A DNA stretch of 64,000 nt from Pseudomonas orientalis (GCF_001439815.1 NZ_JYLM01000015.1:39236-103235); one strand, 5' to 3'. Counted from the stretch's first letter, positions 24,701 to 34,048 are shown. A program made the numbers and translations. The notes: generated by a model not told the origin, from the sequence alone.

Positions 24701-26319
24701 CTGCTTTGGGTCTGCATCACCGCGGCGACATAGCGGTAGCCACGCTCATCAATGCCGGCCTGCTGACGAATCTTGTTCTGCAAGGCCAGCATCGGCAGTT
24801 CCACGCGCAGGTATTGACCATACAAAGCCTTGCGCCTGGCCGACTCCACAGGGTCATCCACCAGTTTGCTGCGTATCAACGCCGGGTAGGTGGTGCCGAT
24901 ATCGATTCGGGTGATGAGCGTTTGGACGTAATCAACGGTCAACCACGCCGGTATGGAGTGTCGCGCGTCCGTCACCAGTGAAGTGTTGCCCCACGGCAAC
25001 CCGGTCAGGTTTTGCAGGGCCAGGTCGTCGAGGCTGAAGGTGGTGGTTTCGGTCTGGCCGGGCACGGGGAACAGGCCCCACACTATTTGGTTTTCAACCC
25101 GAACCCGCAACTTGTCCAGTGCCAGGTGTTGCGCCTCGGGGTGGTCCTTGATGATTTCGGCTTTCATGCGGTCCAGCGCGTACTGCCCTATGTCGGGGAT
25201 GCCGTCCCTATAGGTATTGCCGGCATTCAGGCGGTGCAGTGTGGCCAAGTCCTTGAGGTGTCGCGAATAGGAGGCCTGGTCGATGGTGGAGGCTTCGGCC
25301 AGCCAGTGCGGCAATGCCGTCTGATACCAGCCCAGGCCGGGCCCATCGGGATGAGGCTGCTCCATCCTGTCTGGGGGGGCGCTTATCGCCGTGGCGGGTG
25401 TGTCATAGGAGACGGTCACTTGCCGGGTGCCTTCAAGCTGGAGGGCGATGAGCTTGAAGGCCAGGTGATCAAAATAATTGTCATCGGGCTCATGCAGGCG
25501 CCACTCCAGACGATCGTAGGCCGCAACGCCGACCAATTGAGCCGACAAAGATGCCCCCAACTGCGCCATGGAGGCGAATTTTTCGTACCCGTTGTCCATG
25601 GAGTAGCTAAGAATGCGGGTCTGCCCTTGCGATTGCCCCACGAGTACGGCATTGAATACCAGGTCGGTGTGCTGGGTATTCGTGCCCCTGACCAGCTCGA
25701 CATCCACTAGATAAGCGCGGCTCTGGAAGCGGTCGTTGACCCGGCGAATCGCCCGGTCCGGGCTATGGAACAGGCTGCGGGCCAAGGCGCAATCTTCTTC
25801 GGTCCAGCCGTCGACGTGCTGGACATTCCAGATATCGCGCAGTGTGCTGGAGAGCTTGTGCCAGCGCGGGCCGTTGCCGTTGCTTTGGTTCCAGAAGCCG
25901 ACTAATTGCTCCTCATAGGCGCGGGGCATGACCTTGGCCAGGATATTGATCGTGTTGGCGATTTCTACAATGCGCACCGGCAGGTGGACCGGCGGTTCCA
26001 CCACCGGCGCTCGGGTCAGAAAGTGTTCGCCCTCCAGGCACAGGGTGGGTGTCCAGGTGACGGACTGTCTGGCGAGTACGGTACTGAGGGATTGGTAGTG
26101 AGTCTGCCCGGCAACGATCCGATCATCGCTGAGTTCCCAGGTCGGGGTGCCTATCAGCGTGTTGTTCGGGTCGATGTGCAGGTCCGGATACTGCTCTTGC
26201 AAGGACTGGCGCAACAGCTCACGGGCGGTTTCCGTGAAAGACGGTGCGACGTTGAGCAGCAGAGCGATCAGTTTATCCTGTTGATTGTCGCCCTGTGAGG
26301 TGGAGCCTGAAGTGGTCAT
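21721..26319 (-). CDS. Giant DUF6543 / dermonecrotic-toxin-domain protein
   Basis: 1532-residue protein resembling the large Pseudomonas family annotated as dermonecrotic toxin domain or DUF6543. The assignment rests on the stretch around WLTVDYVQTLITRIDIGTTY (about residues 450-475) followed by ALYGQYLRVELPMLALQNKI, and on the overall size. It has no signal peptide or membrane barrel. A coiled coil lies at about 930-1010 (rich in Lys/Glu/Gln), a Pro-rich segment near 1235 (PTPPPSPPRP), and the C-terminal 200 residues are globular. It has no adjacent immunity or secretion gene. The function is presumed toxin or host-interaction factor; catalytic residues were not identified. Monocistronic, with a weak ribosome binding site. 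Confidence 0.65.
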   Translation of the reverse strand: MTTSGSTSQGDNQQDKLIALLLNVAPSFTETARELLRQSLQEQYPDLHIDPNNTLIGTPTWELSDDRIVAGQTHYQSLSTVLARQSVTWTPTLCLEGEHFLTRAPVVEPPVHLPVRIVEIANTINILAKVMPRAYEEQLVGFWNQSNGNGPRWHKLSSTLRDIWNVQHVDGWTEEDCALARSLFHSPDRAIRRVNDRFQSRAYLVDVELVRGTNTQHTDLVFNAVLVGQSQGQTRILSYSMDNGYEKFASMAQLGASLSAQLVGVAAYDRLEWRLHEPDDNYFDHLAFKLIALQLEGTRQVTVSYDTPATAISAPPDRMEQPHPDGPGLGWYQTALPHWLAEASTIDQASYSRHLKDLATLHRLNAGNTYRDGIPDIGQYALDRMKAEIIKDHPEAQHLALDKLRVRVENQIVWGLFPVPGQTETTTFSLDDLALQNLTGLPWGNTSLVTDARHSIPAWLTVDYVQTLITRIDIGTTYPALIRSKLVDDPVESARRKALYGQYLRVELPMLALQNKIRQQAGIDERGYRYVAAVMQTQSSDRYVDGQAIVMRRLSFVPQRRTTQDHDVVTHMYVIGPKRAEDGPCLLYLPLFEPVLTQFPSPANLLYAITQSPALRNAVVAWLPDSVRSDYTNYVFPSTLPSPWAVIDSVVEPDKLWIYSGPMSLGEEVLNGDLFNTLFDSNAGALIDLADRQSLSNVENRWNSLAKASWRLFNASSPFMNRAESTVAWFWQINDDVQAFSEAHEHGDQPAKWSVLTDVLLNLGMALALHATRRKSPCVEPARDQSQAPDTSTDAAETTLTFTVEQLPERESLAPPPEHTQPLNTTGAVKRTAASLAAALDRYKIAKPAALKDPISAPGVDQHLYRHEQRYYAQVGADWFEVALQDGGTVVIVDPAQSAPTGLSVIHNARGAWFVDSRISLRAESIQAQTRRAIDQAKIKSDELRVKLETFENAKKEAQRELSQAQRAMSEAPGTSAQAKRGAYLQKLDSQSTSYEKARQQLMTLSIFTPVKKFQEKLLGYLKAQLDLNQTGINEQLITFAPAITKVLDHLSSRVKPPKAEHLEDFRQLAEMSPPMIERLAYAQSRFTELESLSRAGMELIRSSRKNLRYNIDDLKALQISMARNLCLQPETLATDPGAWKMLGETIDYADIAVQTLRDTLKERSEARLDERIEALGSLVEQFKFIDERLEDVAQEFPERILAEPLASLREQLRGFSARASSELAPLHVEQESRRIRPTPPPSPPRPVKKFIHTRFNGTLAGDPRLTPLGLETDLVDIRSPLTGEVIATFHEKNPGEWVQHVEAQASATPRPVVTVDSSLGRGQQLLDALPAFQTSVTEQASDPSRTPTGIEYKLHQHARLLEQAVQDIDESLTQLNVTESTEHPAVAMRKQLEDAATGLYHQANERMQTMIKQQPPTMAGVEWLNKHNLISIKKTASRRRLKSSTKDYLDEYTLTDPTTRNVIWYAHFHYSSTVAFADRFLSARLKTPQEHTLGTAADDVSRLTAEQQIAFYRSTINLTQARQFFFPAKPE

Positions 26320-26435
26320 TATGCAGCCCTGTTTTGCCGATGGATGGGAACATCCCGAGGCGGGTGCTCGGGGTTCCCATGCTAGGCAGCGGCAGGTCGG
26401 GGCTGGGGGTGCTTATGTAGCGGGGCTTGGTGGGT

Positions 26436-27413
26436 TCAGTTCGGCTTGGCGAGCAAGTCCAGCTCCATCAAGCGTCGAACGTCTTCGATGGCAAGGCTTG
26501 TACCGAGCAAGGCGTGTAACTTGCCGAACGCCGCTTCTCGGGTCATCCCGCCGCCGGACACTACACCGACGCCTCGCAAGCGACTGCCGGCTTCATAGAC
26601 ATCCAGCTCCACGCCGCCTTCATGGCATTGGGTAATGGCAACCACGACCACATCCTGCTCCCGCGCGCGCTGCAGGCTGGCGAGGAATTGCGGGTTGTCG
26701 CTTGGCCCGGTGCCGCTGCCGAAGCACTCCAGCACCAAAGCCTGAATACCGCTGCCGAGCATTGCGTCCAATTGTGCAGCGCCGATACCCGGTACCAGCG
26801 GCAGTACACCGACGTTCGCCAAGGCTTTGGGCTGACGGTAATGCAGAGCTGGGGGCAGGGGCTCGGCACGGGCGAAATCATTCCGGCGCTGTAAGGCCGC
26901 AAACGGATTGCGTCCAAAACTGCGGATTTTTGCACAGCTCGTCGGTGCCATCAGTGCGCCGTGGAAGTACAAATGTACGCCTGGCGCCAAGCCCTTGCCG
27001 AGTGCGGATAACGCGCCGCTGACGTTTTCCCAGGCATCGCTGTCCGGCACGCCGGCCGGCAGCATGGAGCCGGTGAATACCACGGGTGCCGGCAAGCCCA
27101 GCAGTTGAAAGGTCATGGCTGCCGCGCTGTAGGCCAGGGTGTCAGTGCCGTGCAGGATCAGCACCGCATCGCAGCCGTTGTCCACGGCTTCAACCACGGC
27201 AGTACGCAGGCGCTGCCAGTAGGCGGGGTTCATATTGGCACTGTCGATCAGTGGCGACATTTCCTGAAAGCGCCACGCGGGCACGGGTGCGTCGGCAAGC
27301 TGTTCGCGCATGCGCGCTTCAAAACCTGAAGCGGGTGCCAGGCCATTGGCGCTGGCCTGCATGCCGATCGTGCCGCCGGTGTAGAGCACCATCACGTTGT
27401 TAGCGGGTTGCAT
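26436..27413 (-). CDS. L-asparaginase (type I-like)
   Basis: 325-residue asparaginase/glutaminase-family amidohydrolase that hydrolyses asparagine to aspartate and ammonia. The nucleophile loop is LYTGGTIGMQ (Thr12) and the second catalytic motif is LHGTDTLAYSAAAM (Thr90-Asp91). No signal peptide is seen, so it is probably cytoplasmic, like AnsA. The ATG at 27413 with AGGAGA upstream gives this N-terminus; the frame to 27479 runs into the terminator of the preceding gene and is rejected. It lies downstream of an alanine/sodium symporter but behind a terminator, so it is probably transcribed separately. Confidence 0.9.
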   Translation of the reverse strand: MQPANNVMVLYTGGTIGMQASANGLAPASGFEARMREQLADAPVPAWRFQEMSPLIDSANMNPAYWQRLRTAVVEAVDNGCDAVLILHGTDTLAYSAAAMTFQLLGLPAPVVFTGSMLPAGVPDSDAWENVSGALSALGKGLAPGVHLYFHGALMAPTSCAKIRSFGRNPFAALQRRNDFARAEPLPPALHYRQPKALANVGVLPLVPGIGAAQLDAMLGSGIQALVLECFGSGTGPSDNPQFLASLQRAREQDVVVVAITQCHEGGVELDVYEAGSRLRGVGVVSGGGMTREAAFGKLHALLGTSLAIEDVRRLMELDLLAKPN

Positions 27414-27430
27414 AAGAAATCTCCTGAACG

Positions 27431-27474
27431 AAAAACGCCGCCGGGCCCAGAGCATGCCCAAGGCCGGGCGGCGT
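27431..27474 (-). terminator. Terminator after the AGCS symporter
   Basis: On the reverse strand, ACGCCGCCCGGCC and GGGCCCGGCGGCGT-like arms (13 bp, one mismatch) flank a 14-base loop and are followed by TTTTT. Confidence 0.8.
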
Positions 27475-27489
27475 GTCATCTAGCGGTGA

Positions 27490-28935
27490 TTAACGTTGCG
27501 CTTGAGCGCTCAGTTCAGCTGCCGGAGCTGCTTGGGTTTTCACCGGGTTGGCCGGCCAGGCCTTGCGGTCCAGGTCCAGGTCGGGGAACTGGCTGGAGTC
27601 GAACACCGGGGTTTTGATGCCCGCTGCGCGCTGGTTGTCATAGTCGTTGAGGATGCGCATGGCGATCTTGAACAGGAACGCCAGGGCGAACAGGTTGACG
27701 AACGCCAGCAGGGTCATGGTGATGTCGGCGAAGGCGAACACGGTGCTCAGGTTCTCGATCGAGCCCCAGAAAATCAGCACCAATACCAGCGCACGATAGC
27801 CCATCAGCACCTTGCGGTTGTTACCCACCAGGAAGCGCAGATTGCTCTCGCCCAGGTAGTAGTTGTACATGATCGAGGTGAACACGAACAACGCCAGGGC
27901 CACCGAGATGAACATGCGGCCCCAGTCACCGACCACTGCCGCCAGGGAGTTCTGGGTCAGGGCAATGCCGTCGCCTTCAAAGCCTGGGGTGTAGAAACCG
28001 GAGAGCAGAATCAGCAACGCGGTGCAGGTGCAGATCACGAAAGTGTCGAGGAACACGCTGAACGCTTGCACCACGCCTTGGGCGATCGGGTGTTCTACCG
28101 AAGCGACGGCGGCCACGTTAGGCGCGCTGCCCAAACCGGCTTCGTTGGCGAACACGCCACGTTTCACGCCCATGATGATCGCGCTGCCCACCAGGCCACC
28201 GAAGGCCTGGTCGAGGCCGAAGGCGCTCTTGACGATGGTCGCGAGCATGGCCGGCACGTGGTCGAATTGCAGCACGATCACGTACAGGGTCACGGCGATG
28301 TAGACCAGGGTCTTGACCGGCACCAGCAGGTCGGCAATCGAGGCGATACGCTTGATCCCGCCGATGAACACCAGGCCCAGCAACACCGCCAGCGCGAGGC
28401 CGGTGTAGGTGGTGTCCAGACCAAAGGCGTTGTTCAGCGAGTGGGTCACGGCGTGGGCTTGCAGGCCGTTGAAGGCAAAGCCGAAGGTCACCAGCAGCAG
28501 GAACGCCATCACCATCCCCAGCCAGCGTTTGTGCAGGCCGTGCTGGATGTAATAGGCCGGGCCACCACGGTAGGTGCCTTCAGCGTCGGTGCGCTTGTAC
28601 AACTGGCCAAGGGAGCACTCGATAAAGCTCGAAGACATGCCCACCAGCGCGGTGACCCACATCCAGAACACTGCACCCGGTCCACCCAGGGTCACGGCAA
28701 TGCCGACACCTGCGATGTTACCGGCACCCACACGGCCGGCCAGGCTGAGCATCAGCGCCTGGAACGAGCTGAGTTGGCCGGAGCTGCTTTTCAGGCTGTC
28801 TTTAAACACCGAGAACATGTGGAAAAAGTGACGCAATTGAACGAAACGCGAGCGGATCGTGAAATAACCGCCGAGCCCGACAATGAGCACGATCAGTACT
28901 TTCCCTGAGAGGAAGTCGTTGATGACTTCGAGCAT
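27490..28935 (-). CDS. Alanine/glycine:cation symporter (AGCS family)
   Basis: 481-residue inner-membrane Na+/amino-acid symporter with about ten to eleven hydrophobic helices. Family signatures include FQALMLSLAGRVGAGNIAGV near residue 60, FANEAGLGSAPNVAA near residue 265, and the glycine-rich GVGIAVTLGGPGAVFWMW. The substrate is probably alanine or glycine. The ATG at 28935 has GAGGAA upstream. Its charged C-terminal tail of about 50 residues ends in an Ala-rich segment. Followed by a clear terminator before the asparaginase gene. Confidence 0.93.
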   Translation of the reverse strand: MLEVINDFLSGKVLIVLIVGLGGYFTIRSRFVQLRHFFHMFSVFKDSLKSSSGQLSSFQALMLSLAGRVGAGNIAGVGIAVTLGGPGAVFWMWVTALVGMSSSFIECSLGQLYKRTDAEGTYRGGPAYYIQHGLHKRWLGMVMAFLLLVTFGFAFNGLQAHAVTHSLNNAFGLDTTYTGLALAVLLGLVFIGGIKRIASIADLLVPVKTLVYIAVTLYVIVLQFDHVPAMLATIVKSAFGLDQAFGGLVGSAIIMGVKRGVFANEAGLGSAPNVAAVASVEHPIAQGVVQAFSVFLDTFVICTCTALLILLSGFYTPGFEGDGIALTQNSLAAVVGDWGRMFISVALALFVFTSIMYNYYLGESNLRFLVGNNRKVLMGYRALVLVLIFWGSIENLSTVFAFADITMTLLAFVNLFALAFLFKIAMRILNDYDNQRAAGIKTPVFDSSQFPDLDLDRKAWPANPVKTQAAPAAELSAQAQR

Positions 28936-29460
28936 GGAGTGTTCCTCGCTGATTTTCTAATGGCAAACGCAGGACGGTCCGACACATCGCTCGGCACCAG
29001 GCAGTGCACGACGCTCGATCCCCATCCTTTTGCGGGTGTTGTTATTCATGCGCTTTCGCGTGGTATCCGGGCCTCGTTACCGACGGCTGCAGACGCGAAG
29101 AGGGGCGGCACTATACCTAGGCGAGCGTGATCCGTCTGCACGGGGCGATTAAAGGTTTCACCACAATGCGAACAAACGCCACAAGCCAATGTGAGAGCAG
29201 CTGTCTGGCAGCGGCACCGCATCCTGACTCCAAGCGCTGCCAAGCCCATCGTCATCGCCTCGATGCCGACATGTGTACCCCTCATTAGTGCCTGTCGCGA
29301 GAGCTATGTGAAACGAGCTCGTTGATAGTCAAGCATCGGCACATTGTGGCACTGAAGTTAGATCGGGAAGTGCCCGACCAAAAAAGGGAATTTTTCCGAC
29401 ATCGCTTCCAGATATTCATTCTTTACCCTCTGCGCTCTTGTGAAATCCAGGAGCAAAGGA
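28936..29460. other. 525-bp intergenic region, no supported gene
   Basis: It holds the symporter promoter region (a TATAGT -10-like hexamer on the reverse strand near 29108-29113) and, nearer the vgrG gene, a 12-bp palindrome AACGAGCTCGTT at 29312-29323. The only sizeable frame (29046-29285, reverse) looks non-protein-like. It marks the left edge of the inserted T6SS islet; no repeat or integrase scar is visible. Confidence 0.5.
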
Positions 29461-32046
29461 ATGATTTCCAACGAGTTGAAGGAGGGGGTACGCGGCGTCG
29501 ATCCGTCCAGCCTGTTCTCTGCACAAAACCGACGACTGGTCAAACTGACTACCCCCGTCGTTAATGAACAGGAACTCTTGCTGGAAAGTTTCTCGGGCAC
29601 TGAAGCATTGTCGGCACTGTTCAGTTTCGAGCTAACCCTACTCAGTCAGGACGCTCGGCTGGAACTCAAGTCACTGATCGGCCAACCGGCGCAATTGGAA
29701 ATTGAACTGGCGACGGGAGAGCCGCGCTATATCCATGGCTTTATAAGCCGTTTCAGCCTGCAAGACAGCGATAACGGTCTGGCGCGCTACACCGCAACAC
29801 TAAGCCCCTGGTTGTGGATGCTGTCACGGCGTCAAGACTCTCGGGTCTTTCAAGAGCAGACGGTCGAAGCCATAATCCGTTCGGTACTGGCCGGTTACGG
29901 TACGTTGCCGGTATTCGAGTTTCGGCTGATACAGCCACTCAAAGTCCATAGTTACATCACACAGTACCGTGAGAGTGACCAAGCGTTCGTCATGCGGCTG
30001 CTTGAGCAGGAAGGCTTGTTCTTCTATTTCGTCCACGAAAAAGATAGACACACCCTGATCGTCAGCGACCACTCCCCGTCGCTGACACCGATACCGCAGC
30101 AGCCACAGATCCGCCATCACAGTGCGTCGGTCACCGAACTTGCGGACTCTATTACGCAGTGGAGCAGCCATCGGACGCTGCAGTCCGGCCGTATGTCCCT
30201 AAGGACCTTTGACTACAAGCAGCCCCGAAATGCGTTGTCAGTTGGCATAGCCAGTGTGAATAAGCAGGGTACGGTGGACCCTTACGAAATCTATGATTTA
30301 TCGGGGCATTACACCCATGCCACTGGCCAGCAAGGTGAGGTACTGGCCCGGCGGCGCCTGGAAGCCATTGAAGTACAAGGCAAGACGTTCAAAGGCGCGA
30401 GTAATTGTCGGGCTATGGGATGTGGTTACACCTTTGAGCTGACCCAGCATTTTGATCACGACCGCGATATTCGGGAAGACCGTCAGTTTCTGCTGCTGTC
30501 GGTCGAGCACCGAGGCAGCAATAACTATCTGTCAGACCAACCGGCCAGCTACCACAACAGCTTTGAGTGTATCCGTCACAAGATTCCCTTTCGGCCTCTG
30601 GTCCAGGTCCCGCGTCCGATTATTTCGGGGCCGCTCACCGCCATTGTGGTAGGGCCCGAAGGTGAGGAAGTGTTTACGGACGAATGGGCGCGGATACAGG
30701 TGCGCTTTCATTGGCAACGTGAGCAAGACCCTTCCAGGGATACGACGTGGCTGCGGGTCGCCATGCCCAGTGCGGGTAAAGGTTTCGGTCATCAATTCCT
30801 GCCGCGCATTGGGCAGGAAGTGCTGGTAACTTTTCTTGCGGGGGATATCGACCGCCCGGTTGTTACTTCGGTGCTCTACAACGGCGATCACTCGCCGCCA
30901 CGGTTCACTAACGCGGCGGGGTTGCCGGGCAATCGAACGTTGTCTGGCATCCAGACCCGCGAACATAAGGGGCGTGGTTTCAACGAGCTGCTCTTTGACG
31001 ACACCCCCGGCGAATTGCGTGCTCGGGTGGCCACCACTCATCATGCCACCGAACTGAATCTGGGCAAGTTGGCCATGCCGCGTACAGATGGCGAAGCCCA
31101 ACCTCGTGGTAACGGTGCCGAGTTGCGCACCGACGCTGCCATTGCCTTGCGGGCCGCTCAAGGAATGCTGCTGACCACCTATGCGCGCCACGGCGCGCAA
31201 GGTTCGCAATTAGACCGCGAAGAGTTGCTCGCGCTGCTGGAGGACTGTGGCGATCTTTTCCAGTCACTCGGGCAGACCGCAGCGGCACGTGGTGGGCAGC
31301 AGGTGGACAGCCAAGGCATCGAGGCTTTGCGCCAATCCTTGAATCAATGGCCAACCGCTGATAGCAACCAAGCAGGTGCCCCTATTGCCGCCCTCGCGGC
31401 AGAGGCAGGCATTGTCAGCGCCACACCGCGCTCGCAGGTGCATTACGCCGGGCAAAACCACGACACCCTCGCACAAGACAACCTGCATATGACCAGCGGT
31501 GCGGCGATGCACTTGCATGCGGGTAAAGGCATTTCAGCATTTGCCCAGGATGACGGCATCAACGTCATTGCCAATCGCGGCAAGGTTTTAGTGCAAGCCC
31601 AAGAGGACGACATTGCCCTGAATGCGCAAAAGAACCTGCAACTGTCGGCTACCGAAGGCGAGGTGGTCATCAGCGCACCGACTATTCGGCTGGTGGCCGA
31701 TGACGGCAGTTACATCAAGATCGGTGGCGGCGTCGAAATAGGCACGCAAGGCAAGGCTATCGTGCATGCCGGTGAGCATGATTGGGTTGGGCCCAAGGCC
31801 GATAGTGTGGTGCCTGCGGTGTTTGGAAGGGATTCGGCGGCGCAGTGTTTGGCCTTTCACTATCCGGGCCACGATGACAAAAATCCTCGTCTTGCGGGTG
31901 ATCACGCTTATCAGATTGACGTTGGCGACGGCAGCGTGATGCAGGGCGTGACTGATGCGGCAGGACTGACGGAGCGGGTTGAACGGGAGGTCATGCATCG
32001 TGCTCAGGTGACCGCGTCGCGCAAGGGGGATAAATCCAATGAGTAA
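29461..32046 (+). CDS. vgrG: Type VI secretion spike protein VgrG with C-terminal extension
   Basis: 861-residue VgrG/TssI. The gp27-like base covers about 15-370, the gp5 OB-fold about 400-480 (EWARIQVRFHWQREQD; LPRIGQEVLVTFLAGDIDRP), FNELLFDD near 510, and a DUF2345 needle domain about 560-770. A further roughly 80 residues (AYQIDVGDGSVMQGVTDAAG and flanking) look like a transthyretin-type beta-sandwich, which in enteroaggregative E. coli VgrG1 recruits the lipase Tle1. The start ATG 29461 has AGGAG nine bases upstream; an upstream GTG at 29440 is not supported. Its stop overlaps the lipase gene start by eight bases (ATGAGTAA). It starts a four-gene coupled operon. No T6SS structural genes are in the window, so this is an orphan vgrG islet. 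Confidence 0.95.
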   Translation: MISNELKEGVRGVDPSSLFSAQNRRLVKLTTPVVNEQELLLESFSGTEALSALFSFELTLLSQDARLELKSLIGQPAQLEIELATGEPRYIHGFISRFSLQDSDNGLARYTATLSPWLWMLSRRQDSRVFQEQTVEAIIRSVLAGYGTLPVFEFRLIQPLKVHSYITQYRESDQAFVMRLLEQEGLFFYFVHEKDRHTLIVSDHSPSLTPIPQQPQIRHHSASVTELADSITQWSSHRTLQSGRMSLRTFDYKQPRNALSVGIASVNKQGTVDPYEIYDLSGHYTHATGQQGEVLARRRLEAIEVQGKTFKGASNCRAMGCGYTFELTQHFDHDRDIREDRQFLLLSVEHRGSNNYLSDQPASYHNSFECIRHKIPFRPLVQVPRPIISGPLTAIVVGPEGEEVFTDEWARIQVRFHWQREQDPSRDTTWLRVAMPSAGKGFGHQFLPRIGQEVLVTFLAGDIDRPVVTSVLYNGDHSPPRFTNAAGLPGNRTLSGIQTREHKGRGFNELLFDDTPGELRARVATTHHATELNLGKLAMPRTDGEAQPRGNGAELRTDAAIALRAAQGMLLTTYARHGAQGSQLDREELLALLEDCGDLFQSLGQTAAARGGQQVDSQGIEALRQSLNQWPTADSNQAGAPIAALAAEAGIVSATPRSQVHYAGQNHDTLAQDNLHMTSGAAMHLHAGKGISAFAQDDGINVIANRGKVLVQAQEDDIALNAQKNLQLSATEGEVVISAPTIRLVADDGSYIKIGGGVEIGTQGKAIVHAGEHDWVGPKADSVVPAVFGRDSAAQCLAFHYPGHDDKNPRLAGDHAYQIDVGDGSVMQGVTDAAGLTERVEREVMHRAQVTASRKGDKSNE

Positions 32047-34048
32047 TTTCGGCTTTTACACCGTGGCACAGTGCAACACCCGTTTGCTTCCCAACTGCAT
32101 CACACCGCGCAAACTGGAAGTGCCTGCCGACCTGCCTGGCGTGGTGATTTTCTTGCACGGCGTTAACGATCCGGGTGCGTCTTACGAATCGGTGGAAACC
32201 GGGTTGTGCCAGGGAGTTAATGAGCGGTTGGATCGGCCGGATCTTAAAGCGGGGCGATATGGGGCATATTACAGTGCCGCCAAAGCGCTCCCCCCAGAAG
32301 AACGGCGACAAAGTCAAAGGGATATCCTTGACGATCCCGACACCTACCTCTACCAGCGTGACGAAGATGATTCCAAAACCCGTAGCCTGTTGATCCCATT
32401 CTACTGGGGCTACCGAGCGGCACCGGAACATATCAAGCGCGATGATGCCGGTGACCCCTTCAAAATGCGCAACCAGTACCAGGATGTGCATGGCAATCGG
32501 CTGGACCGCCACTTTGCCAAGGCCGGTGGTTATTTCACGAACGCCACCAACAACCTGATTGAGACGTACGGCGAGGGGTTCAAGCCAAACATTAAATCCT
32601 GGGCGGCCAACAAAACCAGCAATTACCTGTACTTCGACCATGCACCGTTGCGGCACTATTTCGTGATGGCGGCGCACCGGTTAGCGATGCTTGTTCGGGA
32701 GATACGTCGCCTCTCTCCAGATGAAACCATCACCATTATGGGCCACAGCCAGGGCACCCTGATCAGTCTGTTGGCCCAGGCGCTGTTGGTGGATGACAAC
32801 CAGCGCTGCGCTGACACGGTCATCATGGTGGACTCGCCTTATAGCGTATTGCCCGAGGTTACTCCCAAGGGCAGCGACACCTTGGCGACACTGATACGCA
32901 TCGTCACTGCAATTACCCAGGCCCCTCACGGCCAACCGCCTCTGGCCAACCTCAGAAATCCGCAAACCTACGGCGGCCGTTCCGGCCCGCGATGGTCACC
33001 GGAACAGGGCACTCGCCTGGACAAAAACCAGAAGCTGACAGTCTTCCCCGAGCGCGACAATCGCGGCAAGGTTTACTTGTACTTCTGCCCGGACGACACC
33101 ACCGTCGCACTCAAAGACGTGCAAGGCATCGGCACCTTTGGCATGCCGGATGTATTACCCAACGGCACGCCGGCCATGACGGCGTTGCACTCCTTGCGCT
33201 TCTATCAGCGGATGTGGACCAAGCGCCATCGGGACGGCGAGCCCGTACTCGTAGGTAAAACTGCTCAGCCCGAACAGATGCGGGCTGGCGGAGAATCCTA
33301 CCATCCAGGTGGATGGTCGCTTCCTGCACTTGTCTCTCGGGCCGGCATACGCGCAGGTCAGGAACGCCACATCAATGCCGAGGCGCTGCATCCACCCCAT
33401 GCCCCGCACATGTTCGGTGGCGAGGCAATAAGCGGTACGCCAACGACCTCGGGCCTGGACCGGCCCGACGATGTAGGCAAGAGCGTGGCGCTGGGCAAGG
33501 AGGCGGCCAAGTTTCAGTGGGTTCAAATGCCGGACGAGTATGACCCTCCGTTGACCACCCAGCGAGAAGCATTGGCGCGTTTTAACGCGCAAAGCGATGA
33601 CCCGGAAGACCACACCCGTGCGGTTCGAAAGTCCACGAAGCATTCGCACCATGAGCGTGAAGAAACGCCACGGGAAGCGCGTGCGCGTATGGACATGGAC
33701 AGCAACGCTTGGGAGGAGAACTCCTATCACTCGGGGGTATTGCGCAGCCCGGAAAACCATCGCTGGGTGACGGCGATGGACATTGCGATTGGGCAGGCCA
33801 GGTGCCTGGATGATCCGGTGATGCGGGAGGTGTTGGTGGCGATTGCAGATTGGAAGATGGATAAGAAGCAATTTGGGATAGTTGAAAAACTACCGGGTTG
33901 GTCGCGGTTAAGTACTCAGGCTCGATTATTGGTCAGCGCCTGTCACAAGTATTACCACTATGGAGTATTCCCTTCTTCCGAATTGGTGTCGCTGACGCCA
34001 CCAACGCTAGTCACTGGTGCCTCGAAAAAGGAGCGAGCCAATGAGTGA
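32039..34048 (+). CDS. tle3: T6SS lipase effector, Tle3-like
   Basis: 669-residue alpha/beta-hydrolase of the Tle3 class (DUF3274 proteins). The nucleophile elbow is GHSQG at 235-239, catalytic Ser237; VVIFLHGVNDPGASYESV near residue 33 is the oxyanion-side strand. The C-terminal third is charged and shows no membrane segment, as in phospholipases that are exported by VgrG without a signal peptide. In P. aeruginosa Tle3 (PA0260) travels on VgrG2b with the adaptor Tla3 and is neutralised by Tli3. Here the gene overlaps vgrG upstream and the DUF2875 gene downstream by eight bases each. No tli3 homologue was seen. Substrate class is inferred from family. Confidence 0.85.
   Translation: MSNFGFYTVAQCNTRLLPNCITPRKLEVPADLPGVVIFLHGVNDPGASYESVETGLCQGVNERLDRPDLKAGRYGAYYSAAKALPPEERRQSQRDILDDPDTYLYQRDEDDSKTRSLLIPFYWGYRAAPEHIKRDDAGDPFKMRNQYQDVHGNRLDRHFAKAGGYFTNATNNLIETYGEGFKPNIKSWAANKTSNYLYFDHAPLRHYFVMAAHRLAMLVREIRRLSPDETITIMGHSQGTLISLLAQALLVDDNQRCADTVIMVDSPYSVLPEVTPKGSDTLATLIRIVTAITQAPHGQPPLANLRNPQTYGGRSGPRWSPEQGTRLDKNQKLTVFPERDNRGKVYLYFCPDDTTVALKDVQGIGTFGMPDVLPNGTPAMTALHSLRFYQRMWTKRHRDGEPVLVGKTAQPEQMRAGGESYHPGGWSLPALVSRAGIRAGQERHINAEALHPPHAPHMFGGEAISGTPTTSGLDRPDDVGKSVALGKEAAKFQWVQMPDEYDPPLTTQREALARFNAQSDDPEDHTRAVRKSTKHSHHEREETPREARARMDMDSNAWEENSYHSGVLRSPENHRWVTAMDIAIGQARCLDDPVMREVLVAIADWKMDKKQFGIVEKLPGWSRLSTQARLLVSACHKYYHYGVFPSSELVSLTPPTLVTGASKKERANE

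Noticed and set aside
29046..29285. Cys-rich 79-residue reverse-strand frame between the symporter and vgrG; considered as a missing T6SS immunity gene
   Set aside because: No signal peptide or lipobox, no ribosome site, composition unlike a protein, and it faces the wrong way relative to the T6SS operon.
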